In this document: piece by piece, positions 25,431 through 33,748 of the stretch
Numbering within the stretch: the stretch's first letter is position 1
How the letters are laid out: each line of letters begins with the position of its first letter
Translations under genes and position numbers: made by a program
The notes under the pieces: model-generated
The model's database searches: none
The model's input: only the letters and a program-made list of their open reading frames with translations
What the model was told of the DNA's origin: nothing
DNA from: an uncultured Spirochaeta sp.
GTDB taxonomy: Bacteria > Spirochaetota > Spirochaetia > DSM-27196 > Alkalispirochaetaceae
Reading direction: 5' to 3'
Length of the DNA stretch: 47,010 bases
NCBI GenBank assembly: GCA_913030605.1
Contig: CAJWEZ010000034.1
Coordinates: 1 to 47,010, forward strand

Positions 25431-27262
25431 CAGAAGCTGAGAACCGCCCGCAGGCTCGCGTAGTGGTTGATCTCGTCGTCGCCGGTGACGACGCCGTAGA
25501 CCACTACATCGGGCGGGGTCGGGTCGGTGTCCTCGCGTTTGACGCCGGGGGCGGTGTCACCGGTGGCCTCCCAGGAGATCGGGTCCCGGACGTACTCGAA
25601 CTCGTACCCCGCCTCCAGGGAGAGTCTCGCCCGGCCCGGCATGGGCACGGTGTAGGCGAGGTCCAGGCCGGTCTGGAAGACCGTCTCGATGTTGTCCTGC
25701 GTCATGAATCGCAGATCGTCCTGGAAGGAGAGCCGTCCGGTTTCCACGTAGATGTCGGAACCGTCAACCACGAAGTGGTAGTAGCGGCCATCGTCGGTGA
25801 TCGTTCCGTCGTTGCCGGCGAGGCCCAGGTCGGCGACTCCCTCCGAGGCGTTGGCGTGGCGGATGAGACGACCGGATACCGTGGCCCGCAGTCGCCGGGT
25901 GGGGCGGATCGTCGCCTGCAGCTGCAGACGGTCCGAGTTGGGCTCCAGTCCGGGGCCGATGCTGCTGCCCTGGTGGGTATAGCTGGTGTAGTTTGGGACC
26001 GGCTCGTAGAGGCCGCCGGCGCTGTCGTGGGTGTACATGTACGGCAGCAGCGCCAGGTAGTCCAGACTCACCCGCTGGAGCAGCTGGTGCTCCGGGGTCC
26101 AGATCGCGCCGGTCTGCAGGCCCAGTTTCAGCTTGGTGTCAAAGTCGAAACGGACCAGATCGTTGAAGCTGGCATCGTCCACGTACACCACCGCCGGGAT
26201 CTCCAGATCCCGCCGCGGCCGGACCGCGACGCTCAGGCCCATCTTGGAGCTGTCGGCGAAGCCCACGTTGCCCTGGGCGTTGAACGACCATTTGAGCGGC
26301 AGGAGGTACGCGAGCTCGAAGCGCGGTCCCCAGGTGACGGACTCGAAGAACGCCAGGTCGAGCCAGGGGCGCGGCTGCCAGCGGAAATCCTGGAGAAAAA
26401 CCCACTTGCCGGGGTACTCCTCCGGCGCCAGGACGAACTCCGCACCGGCGAAGTCGGCCTCGGCGATCACATCGGTGTTGGCCGAATCCTGGTTAAACGG
26501 CGTGCGCTCCTCGTAGAGCTGGGTGGCGGTCAGGGAGAAGAGGCCGGCGGAGAAGCGAAAGTCGCCGGCATCCCAGTACGCCACGAACCCCGGAGACTGG
26601 AAGGCGTAGGGACTCCACACCACCCCGTCATCGTGGAAGGGGCCAAAGGAGCGCCGCATGATTCCGGCGTGCAGATAGAGGGAGTCGGTTCCCCAGGCGA
26701 AGGAGGAGTGCACCTGATTGAGCGCGGCCACGTCGCGGCCGCCGGGGAAGGGGATCGTCGACCAGTCGTCGGTGACGTCCCAGTCGGTCCGCTGACCGTA
26801 GGGGAGGAGTTCACCGTCCTCGACGTCGAGAATCACCCCGGTGATGCTGCCCGCCGCCGTCACGGTGTCGCTGATCCGGCCGCGGATGGCGGCTTCCACG
26901 GCTCCCTTGGCGTGGAACAGGTCGCCGTTCTGGGTCCGTGTTTCCTGGATCATTCGGAACTCGGTGTTCACCGGTGTGCCGAAGCGCTCCAGCAGGTCCT
27001 CGGCAACGGTGCGCGACTCGGCGTCACCGACCTGCACAACGCGTTCCAGCGCCGAGACGATCACGTTCTGCGGGTACGGTCGGAACACCGGCATCTGGGG
27101 CAGATATCCCCTGCCTTCCCATACGTCGAACCATTCGTAGATCGGATCGAGGGGATCTGCGCTGGCCTGGGCGGCAACGGGAACGGTGGATAGAACGGTT
27201 GCGACGAACAGAATCGCCAGAAACGCGAATCCGGTGCGCCGGGGCGGCTGGTATTGGATCAT
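25430..27262 (-). CDS. Wzi-like capsule assembly outer-membrane barrel protein
   Basis: A 610-residue outer-membrane protein. A signal peptide (FAFLAILFVATVLSTVPVAAQ) precedes a helical start DPIYEWFDVWEGRGYLPQMP, and then a long run of amphipathic strands ending HYASLRAVLSF, with a terminal Phe as in BamA-inserted barrels. The overall plan and length resemble Wzi-type proteins that hold capsule on the cell surface, and the glycosyltransferase gene after it supports that. The family match is by appearance, not by a single decisive motif. ATG 27262 has GGAGGG upstream on the minus strand; the frame is open to 27583 but that part would cross the opposite lipoprotein gene. Confidence 0.55.
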   Translation of the reverse strand: MIQYQPPRRTGFAFLAILFVATVLSTVPVAAQASADPLDPIYEWFDVWEGRGYLPQMPVFRPYPQNVIVSALERVVQVGDAESRTVAEDLLERFGTPVNTEFRMIQETRTQNGDLFHAKGAVEAAIRGRISDTVTAAGSITGVILDVEDGELLPYGQRTDWDVTDDWSTIPFPGGRDVAALNQVHSSFAWGTDSLYLHAGIMRRSFGPFHDDGVVWSPYAFQSPGFVAYWDAGDFRFSAGLFSLTATQLYEERTPFNQDSANTDVIAEADFAGAEFVLAPEEYPGKWVFLQDFRWQPRPWLDLAFFESVTWGPRFELAYLLPLKWSFNAQGNVGFADSSKMGLSVAVRPRRDLEIPAVVYVDDASFNDLVRFDFDTKLKLGLQTGAIWTPEHQLLQRVSLDYLALLPYMYTHDSAGGLYEPVPNYTSYTHQGSSIGPGLEPNSDRLQLQATIRPTRRLRATVSGRLIRHANASEGVADLGLAGNDGTITDDGRYYHFVVDGSDIYVETGRLSFQDDLRFMTQDNIETVFQTGLDLAYTVPMPGRARLSLEAGYEFEYVRDPISWEATGDTAPGVKREDTDPTPPDVVVYGVVTGDDEINHYASLRAVLSF

Positions 27263-27367
27263 TCGGAACCCTCCGATGTGGATAGAGTGGTGGCAAACAT
27301 CGTACCACGGGCCTACAATCGGGGTACAGATGGGCTGAAAACCACGAATTTCGCGATACAGTGTCAC

Positions 27368-27394
27368 CACCGGTGAACGCCGGTGTTGTACACC
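27368..27394 (+). promoter_or_regulatory. Two mutually exclusive hairpins in the lipoprotein leader
   Basis: CACCGG (27368-27373) can pair with CCGGTG (27380-27385), or GGTGT (27382-27386) can pair with ACACC (27390-27394). The two stems share GGTG and cannot form together. They lie 26-52 bases before ATG 27420. They may be chance structures in GC-rich DNA. Confidence 0.25.
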
Positions 27395-27419
27395 ACACAG
27401 CAACGATGGAGGAACAGAC

Positions 27420-27845
27420 ATGCTTCGAACCAAACGATACCTGAAACTGGGAGCGCTGGCGGCGGTGATCGCCGTTCTTGGCTCCTGTGTGTTGATTGTT
27501 GACTCCAATGGCGGGTCTCTATTCACTGACATACAGGTCGGGACCGAGTACACCGGCCAGTCAATTGGTGCCAACGAATCCAACTACTATGCATTCGTAG
27601 CGGGCAGCAACCTGAGTGGAGTCCACAATATCGCGGTCAGCTCCATGACAACGAGTACCGACTGGTACTTGTACGAAAGCCAGACATCCGCGACCACCGG
27701 GGGGACATCTGTCCAGTCGAGCGAGAATGCAGGAACCGCGAACGATACCGCCAACGCACAATTGACGCCCGGAAAGACCTACTATCTGGTGGTTAAGGAA
27801 AAGGAAGGCAAGACCGGCTCTTACACCTTGAACATCACAAACTGA
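27420..27845 (+). CDS. Small secreted lipoprotein, PPC-like fold
   Basis: A 141-residue protein with a lipoprotein signal (LGALAAVIAVLGSCVLI); the cysteine in LGSC should be acylated. The mature part is rich in Ser, Thr, Gly and Asn and ends TPGKTYYLVVKEKEGKTGSYTLNIT, which resembles the bacterial pre-peptidase C-terminal (PPC) beta-sandwich. GGAGGA lies six bases before the ATG. Base composition is clearly less GC-rich than its neighbours and codon use is more relaxed, so it may be a recent arrival or a surface protein under different selection. It sits alone between the Wzi-like and kinase genes; its function is unknown. Confidence 0.8.
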   Translation: MLRTKRYLKLGALAAVIAVLGSCVLIVDSNGGSLFTDIQVGTEYTGQSIGANESNYYAFVAGSNLSGVHNIAVSSMTTSTDWYLYESQTSATTGGTSVQSSENAGTANDTANAQLTPGKTYYLVVKEKEGKTGSYTLNITN

Positions 27846-27883
27846 CGCTCCCCCGGCCCGTCGCACAACGCTCCGCTTCGGTC

Positions 27884-27889
27884 TATAAT
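27884..27889 (+). promoter_or_regulatory. Consensus -10 (TATAAT) of the phosphoramidate/glycan operon
   Basis: A perfect TATAAT in GC-rich surroundings, ending 11 bases before ATG 27901. Transcription would start about five bases before the ATG, leaving no room for a ribosome binding site. It also places the in-frame GTG at 27892 upstream of the likely transcript start. The -35 is weak. Confidence 0.5.
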
Positions 27890-27900
27890 CCGTGCCACCG

Positions 27901-29859
27901 ATGGAACTTTTTGTACCGGGGCGTATCTGCCTCTTCGGCGCGCACAGCGACTGGGCCGGCGGGTACCGCCGCATCAACTCGGCGGTCGGTCGTGGCTACA
28001 CGATCATCACCGGCACCAACCAGGGGCTCTACGCCCGGGTCCGCACGCGGCCCGGGCGTCTGGTGTTTACCACCCGCGACGCCGCCGGCGACACAGTCAC
28101 ACTCGATGAGCCGCTGGAACCGCGGCGACTTCTGGAACTCGCCGAGGCCGGCGGCTTCTTTTCCTACGTCGCCGGTGTGGCGTACCAGGTGCTGACCCAC
28201 TACCACGTCGACGGCATCGAAATCGACAACTACCGTACCGATCTCCCCGTCAGGAAGGGCCTCTCCTCCAGCGCCGCCGTCTGTGTGTTGACCGCGCGGG
28301 CGTTCAACCGCGCCTACGACCTCAAGATGACGGTGCGCGGCGAGATGGAGATGGCGTACCGCGGGGAGATCACGACTCCCAGTCGCTGTGGTCGCATGGA
28401 CCAGGGCTGCGCCTACGGCGAACGCCCTATCGAGATGCGCTTCGACGGCGACGCCCTGGACGTGGACGAACTCCACGTGGCGCGACCGCTGCACTACGTG
28501 ATCGTCGATCTCAAGGCCAAAAAGGACACGGTTAGGATTCTCGCCGACCTCAACCGCGCCTATCCCTTCGCCGACGACGCGGTGCAGGAGGCGGTGCAGG
28601 CGTACCTGGGCGCCGAAAACAAACAGATCGTGGCGGCGGCGCGCAGCGCGATCGCCGACGGCGACGTGGAACGCCTGGGGCAGCTGATGACGGAGGCGCA
28701 GCGCGCGTTTGACGCGGCGATGCAGCCGGCCTGTCCCGAGGAGCTCACCTCGCCGGTGCTCCATCGCCTGCTGGATGCCGCCGGCGGCGGGGACGCGCAC
28801 CTCTCAAAGCTGGTGCTCGGCGCCAAGGGCGTGGGCAGCCAGGGCGACGGCACGGCGCAGCTGCTGGTGACGGACGAGGCCGCGCAGGATGCCGCGATCG
28901 CCCTGCTCGAGCGCGAGTACGGGATGGAGGGACTCGCGCTCACCGTCCCGGCGACCAAGCGGGTGCGCAAGGCGGTGATTACCGCCGCCGGCCACGGCAC
29001 GCGTCTGTTCCCGATGACCAAGGTGATTCGCAAAGAGTTCATGCCGGTGCGCGATGCCTCCGGCCGCATGGTGCCGCTGATCGTGGCGCACATTCTCGAC
29101 GCGGTGGCAGCCGGGATCGAGGAGATCGCCCTGATCATCCAGCCGGAGGAGGAGGCGGCATTCCGAAGACTCCTGCACGAACCGGTGTCTCCGGAGGTGT
29201 TTGCCAAGCTGAGCCGGGAGAACCAGGAGCGCGCCCGCGAGATCGAGGCCGCCGGCGCCCGGGTGACGCTGCTGCCGCAGCCGGAACAGCGCGGTCTGGG
29301 CCACGCGGTGCTCTCCGCCCGGGAGTGGATCGGTGACGAGCCGTTTCTCCTGGTGCTGGGGGACCATTATTTTGTTGCCGGGGAGTCGGTGGAAAACTGC
29401 TATCGCCAGGTGGTCGCCGCCTACGGTCGCCTGGACGGCGCGCTGATCGGGCTCGCCGAGACACCGGAGACCGAGATCGGTCGCTTCGGAACGGTGTCGG
29501 GGACGTGGGAGGGCTGCGTCGACGCCGATTCCCTCGGAACCGGCCAGGACTGTCCGCACCCGCTGCTGACGGTATCGGAACTGAAGGAGAAGCCCTCTCT
29601 GGACTACGCCCGGGAGTATCTGCGCGTGGACGGCCTCGGCGACGACCGCTACTTTACGGTGTTCGGACTCTACGTCCTGCCGCCGCGGCTGCTCGCCATT
29701 CTCGCGGAGACCGAGGCGGCGGGGGAATACGAGCACGGCGAACTGCAGTTGACCGGGGCGCTGGACCGTTTGCGCGCGGAGGCGGGCATGCGCGGTGTCC
29801 CGGTACACGGGCGCAAGGTCGATATCGGCGTTCCCGAGGAGTTCGCCGGTATCTGGTAG
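27901..29859 (+). CDS. Bifunctional GHMP sugar kinase / GalU-like nucleotidyltransferase
   Basis: A 652-residue fusion. Residues 1 to about 345 form a GHMP kinase: GRICLFGAHSDWAGG (7-21), the ATP loop VRKGLSSSAAV (about 117-127) and the third motif GAKGVGSQGDGTAQ. Residue 14 is Ala where galactokinases have the sugar-contacting Glu of GEHTDY. From about 357 follows a GalU-type nucleotidyltransferase with AAGHGTRLFPMTKVIRKEF (Arg368 in GTR), LLVLGDHYF for the metal, and VSELKEKP. The pair would phosphorylate a sugar at C1 and then make the UDP- or similar sugar, a salvage route to an activated sugar for the glycan locus; a uronic acid such as galacturonate is possible given the GH4 gene upstream. 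Start ATG 27901, leaderless. Substrate not known. Confidence 0.8.
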   Translation: MELFVPGRICLFGAHSDWAGGYRRINSAVGRGYTIITGTNQGLYARVRTRPGRLVFTTRDAAGDTVTLDEPLEPRRLLELAEAGGFFSYVAGVAYQVLTHYHVDGIEIDNYRTDLPVRKGLSSSAAVCVLTARAFNRAYDLKMTVRGEMEMAYRGEITTPSRCGRMDQGCAYGERPIEMRFDGDALDVDELHVARPLHYVIVDLKAKKDTVRILADLNRAYPFADDAVQEAVQAYLGAENKQIVAAARSAIADGDVERLGQLMTEAQRAFDAAMQPACPEELTSPVLHRLLDAAGGGDAHLSKLVLGAKGVGSQGDGTAQLLVTDEAAQDAAIALLEREYGMEGLALTVPATKRVRKAVITAAGHGTRLFPMTKVIRKEFMPVRDASGRMVPLIVAHILDAVAAGIEEIALIIQPEEEAAFRRLLHEPVSPEVFAKLSRENQERAREIEAAGARVTLLPQPEQRGLGHAVLSAREWIGDEPFLLVLGDHYFVAGESVENCYRQVVAAYGRLDGALIGLAETPETEIGRFGTVSGTWEGCVDADSLGTGQDCPHPLLTVSELKEKPSLDYAREYLRVDGLGDDRYFTVFGLYVLPPRLLAILAETEAAGEYEHGELQLTGALDRLRAEAGMRGVPVHGRKVDIGVPEEFAGIW

Positions 29860-29886
29860 CGAGGCGCAGATGAAAACGGAGCCAAC

Positions 29887-32800
29887 ATGAAGCTGATTGT
29901 CCTGGCCGCCGGGGCCACCAACACCACCGACGCCTACGCCGACCCGCCGCCGAAGTGTCTTCGCCGCTTCGACGAGTCCTCCACCGTCCTCGATCGCATC
30001 GTCGCCGCCGGCCGCGCCGCCGGGTGTGACCAGGTTGCGGTGGTCGGCGGGTATCAGATTCTCTCAATCATGCAGGCGTATCCGGGGTTCAAGTACTACT
30101 ACAACCCGGCGTGGCGGCGCACGGGGAGCCTGGCCTCGCTGATCCAGGCCGCCGGCGAACTCACGCAGGACGTGCTGGTCGCCTACAGCGACGTCGTGTT
30201 CGACCCGGACCGCACGGCGGCGCTGGCAGCCGCCCACGAGGATCTGGTCGTGGCCACCGACTCGCGGTGGGCAACGCGCTACGAGGGGCGCACCGACGCT
30301 CTCCGGCGGGAGGCGGAGAAGGTGTTCGCGGCGGGTACGGGCCGGATCCGCGTATCGCGTCAGGACATCGCCGCCGCGGACGCACCGTGGTCGCTCGTCG
30401 GGGAGTTCGCCGGGATGTTCGCGCTCCGCGTCCGTCACGTGCCCCGGGCGATGGAGATCGCGCGCACGATCCTCGCCGACGATCCCTCGGCGGGCATCGA
30501 CCGGCTCATCTCCGCCGTGTCCGCGGAGCTGCCGGCGGGTGCTTCCCGGGTGGTGGACTTCGAGGGGGCCTGGGCGGAGCTCGACAGCGAGCAGGACCTC
30601 GCGCGCTTCCGCTTCGGCACCAAGGCGGAGACGCTCGAGCGGTTGCGCGGTCGGCTGGAGTCGGCCCGAGTCCTGCCGCAACACGTGACCCGCGTCGGCG
30701 ACTGGGTCGCCGACCGTGACGGAGTGCTTGCTGCGGTCCAGGGGCGTTTCGCCGGCGGCACGGTGGTGGTGCGGTCGAGCGCGCTCAACGAGGATACCGA
30801 ACACGCCTCCATGGCGGGGAACTACGAGAGCGTCCTCGATGTGCCGGTGGACGAGGATGCGGCGCTCGCAGCCGCGATCGACGCGGTAGCGGAGAGCTAC
30901 GGTCCCGTGGACGACGCGGACCCCGACAACCAGATTCTCGTGCAGCCGATGCTTCGCGGTGTGACGCTCAGCGGCGTGGCGTTTACCGCCGATCTCGAGT
31001 CGAGCGCGCCGTACTACATCATCAACTACGATACCTCCGGTTCCACCGAGTCGATCACCTCCGGGGCCGACGCGGCGCACCGGACGCTGGTGGTTCACAA
31101 AAACGGCGATGTCGTCCCCGACGACCCGGCGCTGGCGGCGGTGGTTGCGGCGCTCCGCGAGATCGAGCGTCAGACCGGCTACGGGAGTCTGGACGTTGAG
31201 TTCGCCGTCCGCCGCGACGCACCGGCCGACGCCGCCGATAGGACCGACACCGCCGACAGCACCCACGCCACCGATGCACGCCCCGGGTACGACGTGGTGA
31301 TCTTCCAGGTCCGGCCGATCGCGGCCCACAAGGATCAGCTCCGCGTGTCGGCGGCGGATGTCGGGCACGAGTTGGCCCACGTCGCGCGCTTCCTCGACCT
31401 GGACGCCCGCGACCGCACCGCCCTCTCCGGAGGACGCGTCGCGTGGGGTGTCATGCCCGACTGGAACCCCGCGGAAATTATCGGCATCAACCCGCGGCCG
31501 CTGGCGTTCAGTCTCTACCGCCACATCATTACCGACGAGATCTGGGGCCGGAGTCGTGAGGAGTGCGGGTACCGTGCCACGCGACCGCGTCCCGGGATCG
31601 TCGACCTCGCCGGCAAACCGTACGTTGATATCCGCATGAGCTTCTCCAGCTTCACCCCGGCGACGCTGCCGGATTCGATCGCCGACCGGCTGGTGGAGGC
31701 GGCGGTTGCCCACCTGGCGGCGCACCCGGAGCTCCACGACAAGGTGGAGTTCCAGGTGATGCCCACCGCCTACGATCTGGACTTCGACGGGCGCCTGACC
31801 CACATTCTCGGACCCGCCGGGTTCGACACGACCGACCGCGAGGCGCTGGCCGGCGCGTACCGCGACCTCACCGTGCGGATCATCGCCGGCGAGGGTATCA
31901 GCGTTGCCGGGGAACTCCGGCGCCTGGAACGCCTCGACGGACGCCGCGCGGCGGTAGTGACGGCCCTGGACCGTGGCGAGGTGTCTGCGGCGGCGGCGCT
32001 GGCGGTGCTCCTCGACGACTGCCGCGAGTACGGCACGCTCCCGTTCAGCAACCTCGCGCGGTTTGCCTTTGTCGGCGTGATCCAGCTGCGCTCGCTGGTG
32101 GCGCGCGGCCTGCTGTCACAGGAGCGGGTGGACGAGTTTCTCTCGTCGATCGAAACGGTGGCCAAGGAGTTCGTTCGCGATCTGGCGACGGCGTCCCGGG
32201 AGGAGCTGATCGCCACCTACGGCCACCTGCGCCCGGGGACCTACGACATCACCAGCCCGGCGTACCACGAGGCGTTCGACCAGTATGTGGACCTGGAGCG
32301 GCGACCGGAGCCGGAGCAGCTTCCGACGTTCCGGCTCACCGATGACGAGGAGCGTCTGATCGACCGGGAGCTGGAGGCAGCCGGCTTCGTGCGTGCCAGA
32401 GGCGGGGCGATCAGCGGTGGCGCGGCGATCACGGCTACCGACCTGCTGACGTTTATCCGGGCGGCGGTTCAGGGCAGGGAGGCGGGCAAGTTCGCCTTCA
32501 CCCGCAACCTCAGCCTGGCGGTGGACCTTATCGCCGATATCGCCGCCGGGGAGGGGCTGAGCCGGGATGAGGCGAGCTATCTCACCGTGGATGAGGTGCT
32601 GGCGCTGAGCGGAGCCAGCCGCCCGGCGGGGCTGGCGTCGGTGTGGAAGGCATCTGTCGACCGGCGACGTCGCCGGCACCTGGTGACCACCGCCATACGG
32701 ATGCCGCCGGTCATCTCCGACCCCCGGGACATCGAGTGTTTTGCGATCGCCGACGAGAGCCCCAACTACGTGACCCAGCGGGTGGTGCAGGGCACGCCAC

Positions 32801-33066
32801 GGCGGGTGCACGGTGTGGACCCCGAGATCGCCGGCACCATCGTATTGATCGAGAACGCGGACCCCGGGTTCGACTGGATCTTCAGCCACGAGATCGCGGC
32901 GCTGGTCACCAAGTTCGGCGGAGCCAACAGCCACATGGCGATCCGGTGTGCCGAGTTTGAGATTCCCGCTGCGATCGGCTGCGGCGAAGCGATATTTGAA
33001 CGGCTGGAAAAAGCCGAGCTCGTCCGTCTTGACTGCGGCGGGCGGCGAATCGAGGTGATCCGATGA
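29887..33066 (+). CDS. Nucleotidyltransferase-like / L-glutamine kinase fusion (Cj1418-like)
   Basis: A 1059-residue protein with three parts. Residues 1-240 look like a LicC-type nucleotidyltransferase (MKLIVLAAG, Lys23 in PKCL, Asp102 in AYSDVVF, WAELDSEQDL) but the nucleotide loop GxGTR is replaced by GATNTT. Residues about 270-480 are a PEP-synthase/PPDK ATP-grasp domain (VVVRSSALNEDTEHASMAGN, QPMLRGVTLSGVAFTADLES, YDVVIFQVRPIAA). The C-terminus is the phosphohistidine swivel domain, with His1016 in FGGANSHMAIRCAEFEIPAA. In Campylobacter jejuni Cj1418 this ATP-grasp/swivel plan phosphorylates the amide nitrogen of L-glutamine. The next two genes match Cj1417 and Cj1416, which is the main reason for this call. 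Starts at ATG 29887 after CGGAG; overlaps the next gene (ATGA). Confidence 0.75.
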   Translation: MKLIVLAAGATNTTDAYADPPPKCLRRFDESSTVLDRIVAAGRAAGCDQVAVVGGYQILSIMQAYPGFKYYYNPAWRRTGSLASLIQAAGELTQDVLVAYSDVVFDPDRTAALAAAHEDLVVATDSRWATRYEGRTDALRREAEKVFAAGTGRIRVSRQDIAAADAPWSLVGEFAGMFALRVRHVPRAMEIARTILADDPSAGIDRLISAVSAELPAGASRVVDFEGAWAELDSEQDLARFRFGTKAETLERLRGRLESARVLPQHVTRVGDWVADRDGVLAAVQGRFAGGTVVVRSSALNEDTEHASMAGNYESVLDVPVDEDAALAAAIDAVAESYGPVDDADPDNQILVQPMLRGVTLSGVAFTADLESSAPYYIINYDTSGSTESITSGADAAHRTLVVHKNGDVVPDDPALAAVVAALREIERQTGYGSLDVEFAVRRDAPADAADRTDTADSTHATDARPGYDVVIFQVRPIAAHKDQLRVSAADVGHELAHVARFLDLDARDRTALSGGRVAWGVMPDWNPAEIIGINPRPLAFSLYRHIITDEIWGRSREECGYRATRPRPGIVDLAGKPYVDIRMSFSSFTPATLPDSIADRLVEAAVAHLAAHPELHDKVEFQVMPTAYDLDFDGRLTHILGPAGFDTTDREALAGAYRDLTVRIIAGEGISVAGELRRLERLDGRRAAVVTALDRGEVSAAAALAVLLDDCREYGTLPFSNLARFAFVGVIQLRSLVARGLLSQERVDEFLSSIETVAKEFVRDLATASREELIATYGHLRPGTYDITSPAYHEAFDQYVDLERRPEPEQLPTFRLTDDEERLIDRELEAAGFVRARGGAISGGAAITATDLLTFIRAAVQGREAGKFAFTRNLSLAVDLIADIAAGEGLSRDEASYLTVDEVLALSGASRPAGLASVWKASVDRRRRRHLVTTAIRMPPVISDPRDIECFAIADESPNYVTQRVVQGTPRRVHGVDPEIAGTIVLIENADPGFDWIFSHEIAALVTKFGGANSHMAIRCAEFEIPAAIGCGEAIFERLEKAELVRLDCGGRRIEVIR

Positions 33067-33725
33067 GTGCAACGCCCAACAGACTGGCGCTGATATCAAC
33101 ACGCGTGACGGAAGAGCAATCCTACCTGGAGCAGCGGTCCGCACTGGCCTACGACTACGTCCGCTGGTTCGAACGCCAGGGTTGGATGGTGATCCCGGTG
33201 CCGACGTCCACCGGGGCGGTTGGTCCGTACCTGGACCTGGCCGGCGTGGGGCTGGTGGTGCTCACCGGCGGCAACAACGTCGATCCCGCCCTCTATGGCG
33301 GACCCGGCAGGGTGTCACAGGTGTACCCGGAACGCGATCGCGTCGAGTACGGCCTGATCGAGGGGGCGCTGGAGCGCGGCATCCCCGTGTGGGGCGTCTG
33401 CCGCGGCCTGCACACGATCAACGTGTTCTTCGGGGGGAGCCTTACGCAGCGCATCGAGGGCCATGTGGCGCAGGATCACGAGCTCGTCTCGGATCATGAG
33501 CTGCTCGGTGGCGCAACGTGCAACAGCTTTCACGACCAGGCGGTGCGGGGCGAGGACCTGGCGCCGGATCTTCGCGCCTTCGCCCACAGCCCCGACGGCC
33601 TCATCGAGGCGCTCTACCACCCCACCGAACCGGTGGCGGCGGTGCAGTGGCACCCGGAACGGCAGGAGCGGGCGTACGACAGCCGCCTGCTCGCGACCTT
33701 TCTCGACGGGCGCCTGCAGACCTGA
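33063..33725 (+). CDS. Gamma-glutamyl-CDP-amidate hydrolase-like, peptidase C26 (Cj1417-like)
   Basis: A 220-residue class-I glutamine-amidotransferase-fold hydrolase related to PuuD. It contains LVVLTGGNNVDPALYG, the nucleophile elbow GVCRGLHTIN with Cys113, and His197 and Glu199 in QWHPERQ, so the Cys-His-Glu triad is complete. In C. jejuni, Cj1417 removes glutamate from CDP-L-glutamine to give cytidine diphosphoramidate; the neighbours here are the kinase and cytidylyltransferase of the same pathway, so that reaction is the best prediction. Generic peptidase C26 activity on another gamma-glutamyl compound is the alternative. The ATG overlaps the previous stop, giving tight coupling to the kinase. 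Confidence 0.78.
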   Translation: MSATPNRLALISTRVTEEQSYLEQRSALAYDYVRWFERQGWMVIPVPTSTGAVGPYLDLAGVGLVVLTGGNNVDPALYGGPGRVSQVYPERDRVEYGLIEGALERGIPVWGVCRGLHTINVFFGGSLTQRIEGHVAQDHELVSDHELLGGATCNSFHDQAVRGEDLAPDLRAFAHSPDGLIEALYHPTEPVAAVQWHPERQERAYDSRLLATFLDGRLQT

Positions 33726-33748
33726 TACGCTGGCCCAGGAGCACTGCC

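Noticed and set aside
27892..27900. GTG start giving three extra residues to the kinase-nucleotidyltransferase fusion
   Set aside because: It lies only two bases past a perfect TATAAT and so probably upstream of the transcript start; ATG 27901 is preferred.
30064..31803. A 579-codon minus-strand open frame opposite the glutamine kinase
   Set aside because: Antisense shadow of a gene with clear ATP-grasp motifs; no domain of its own.
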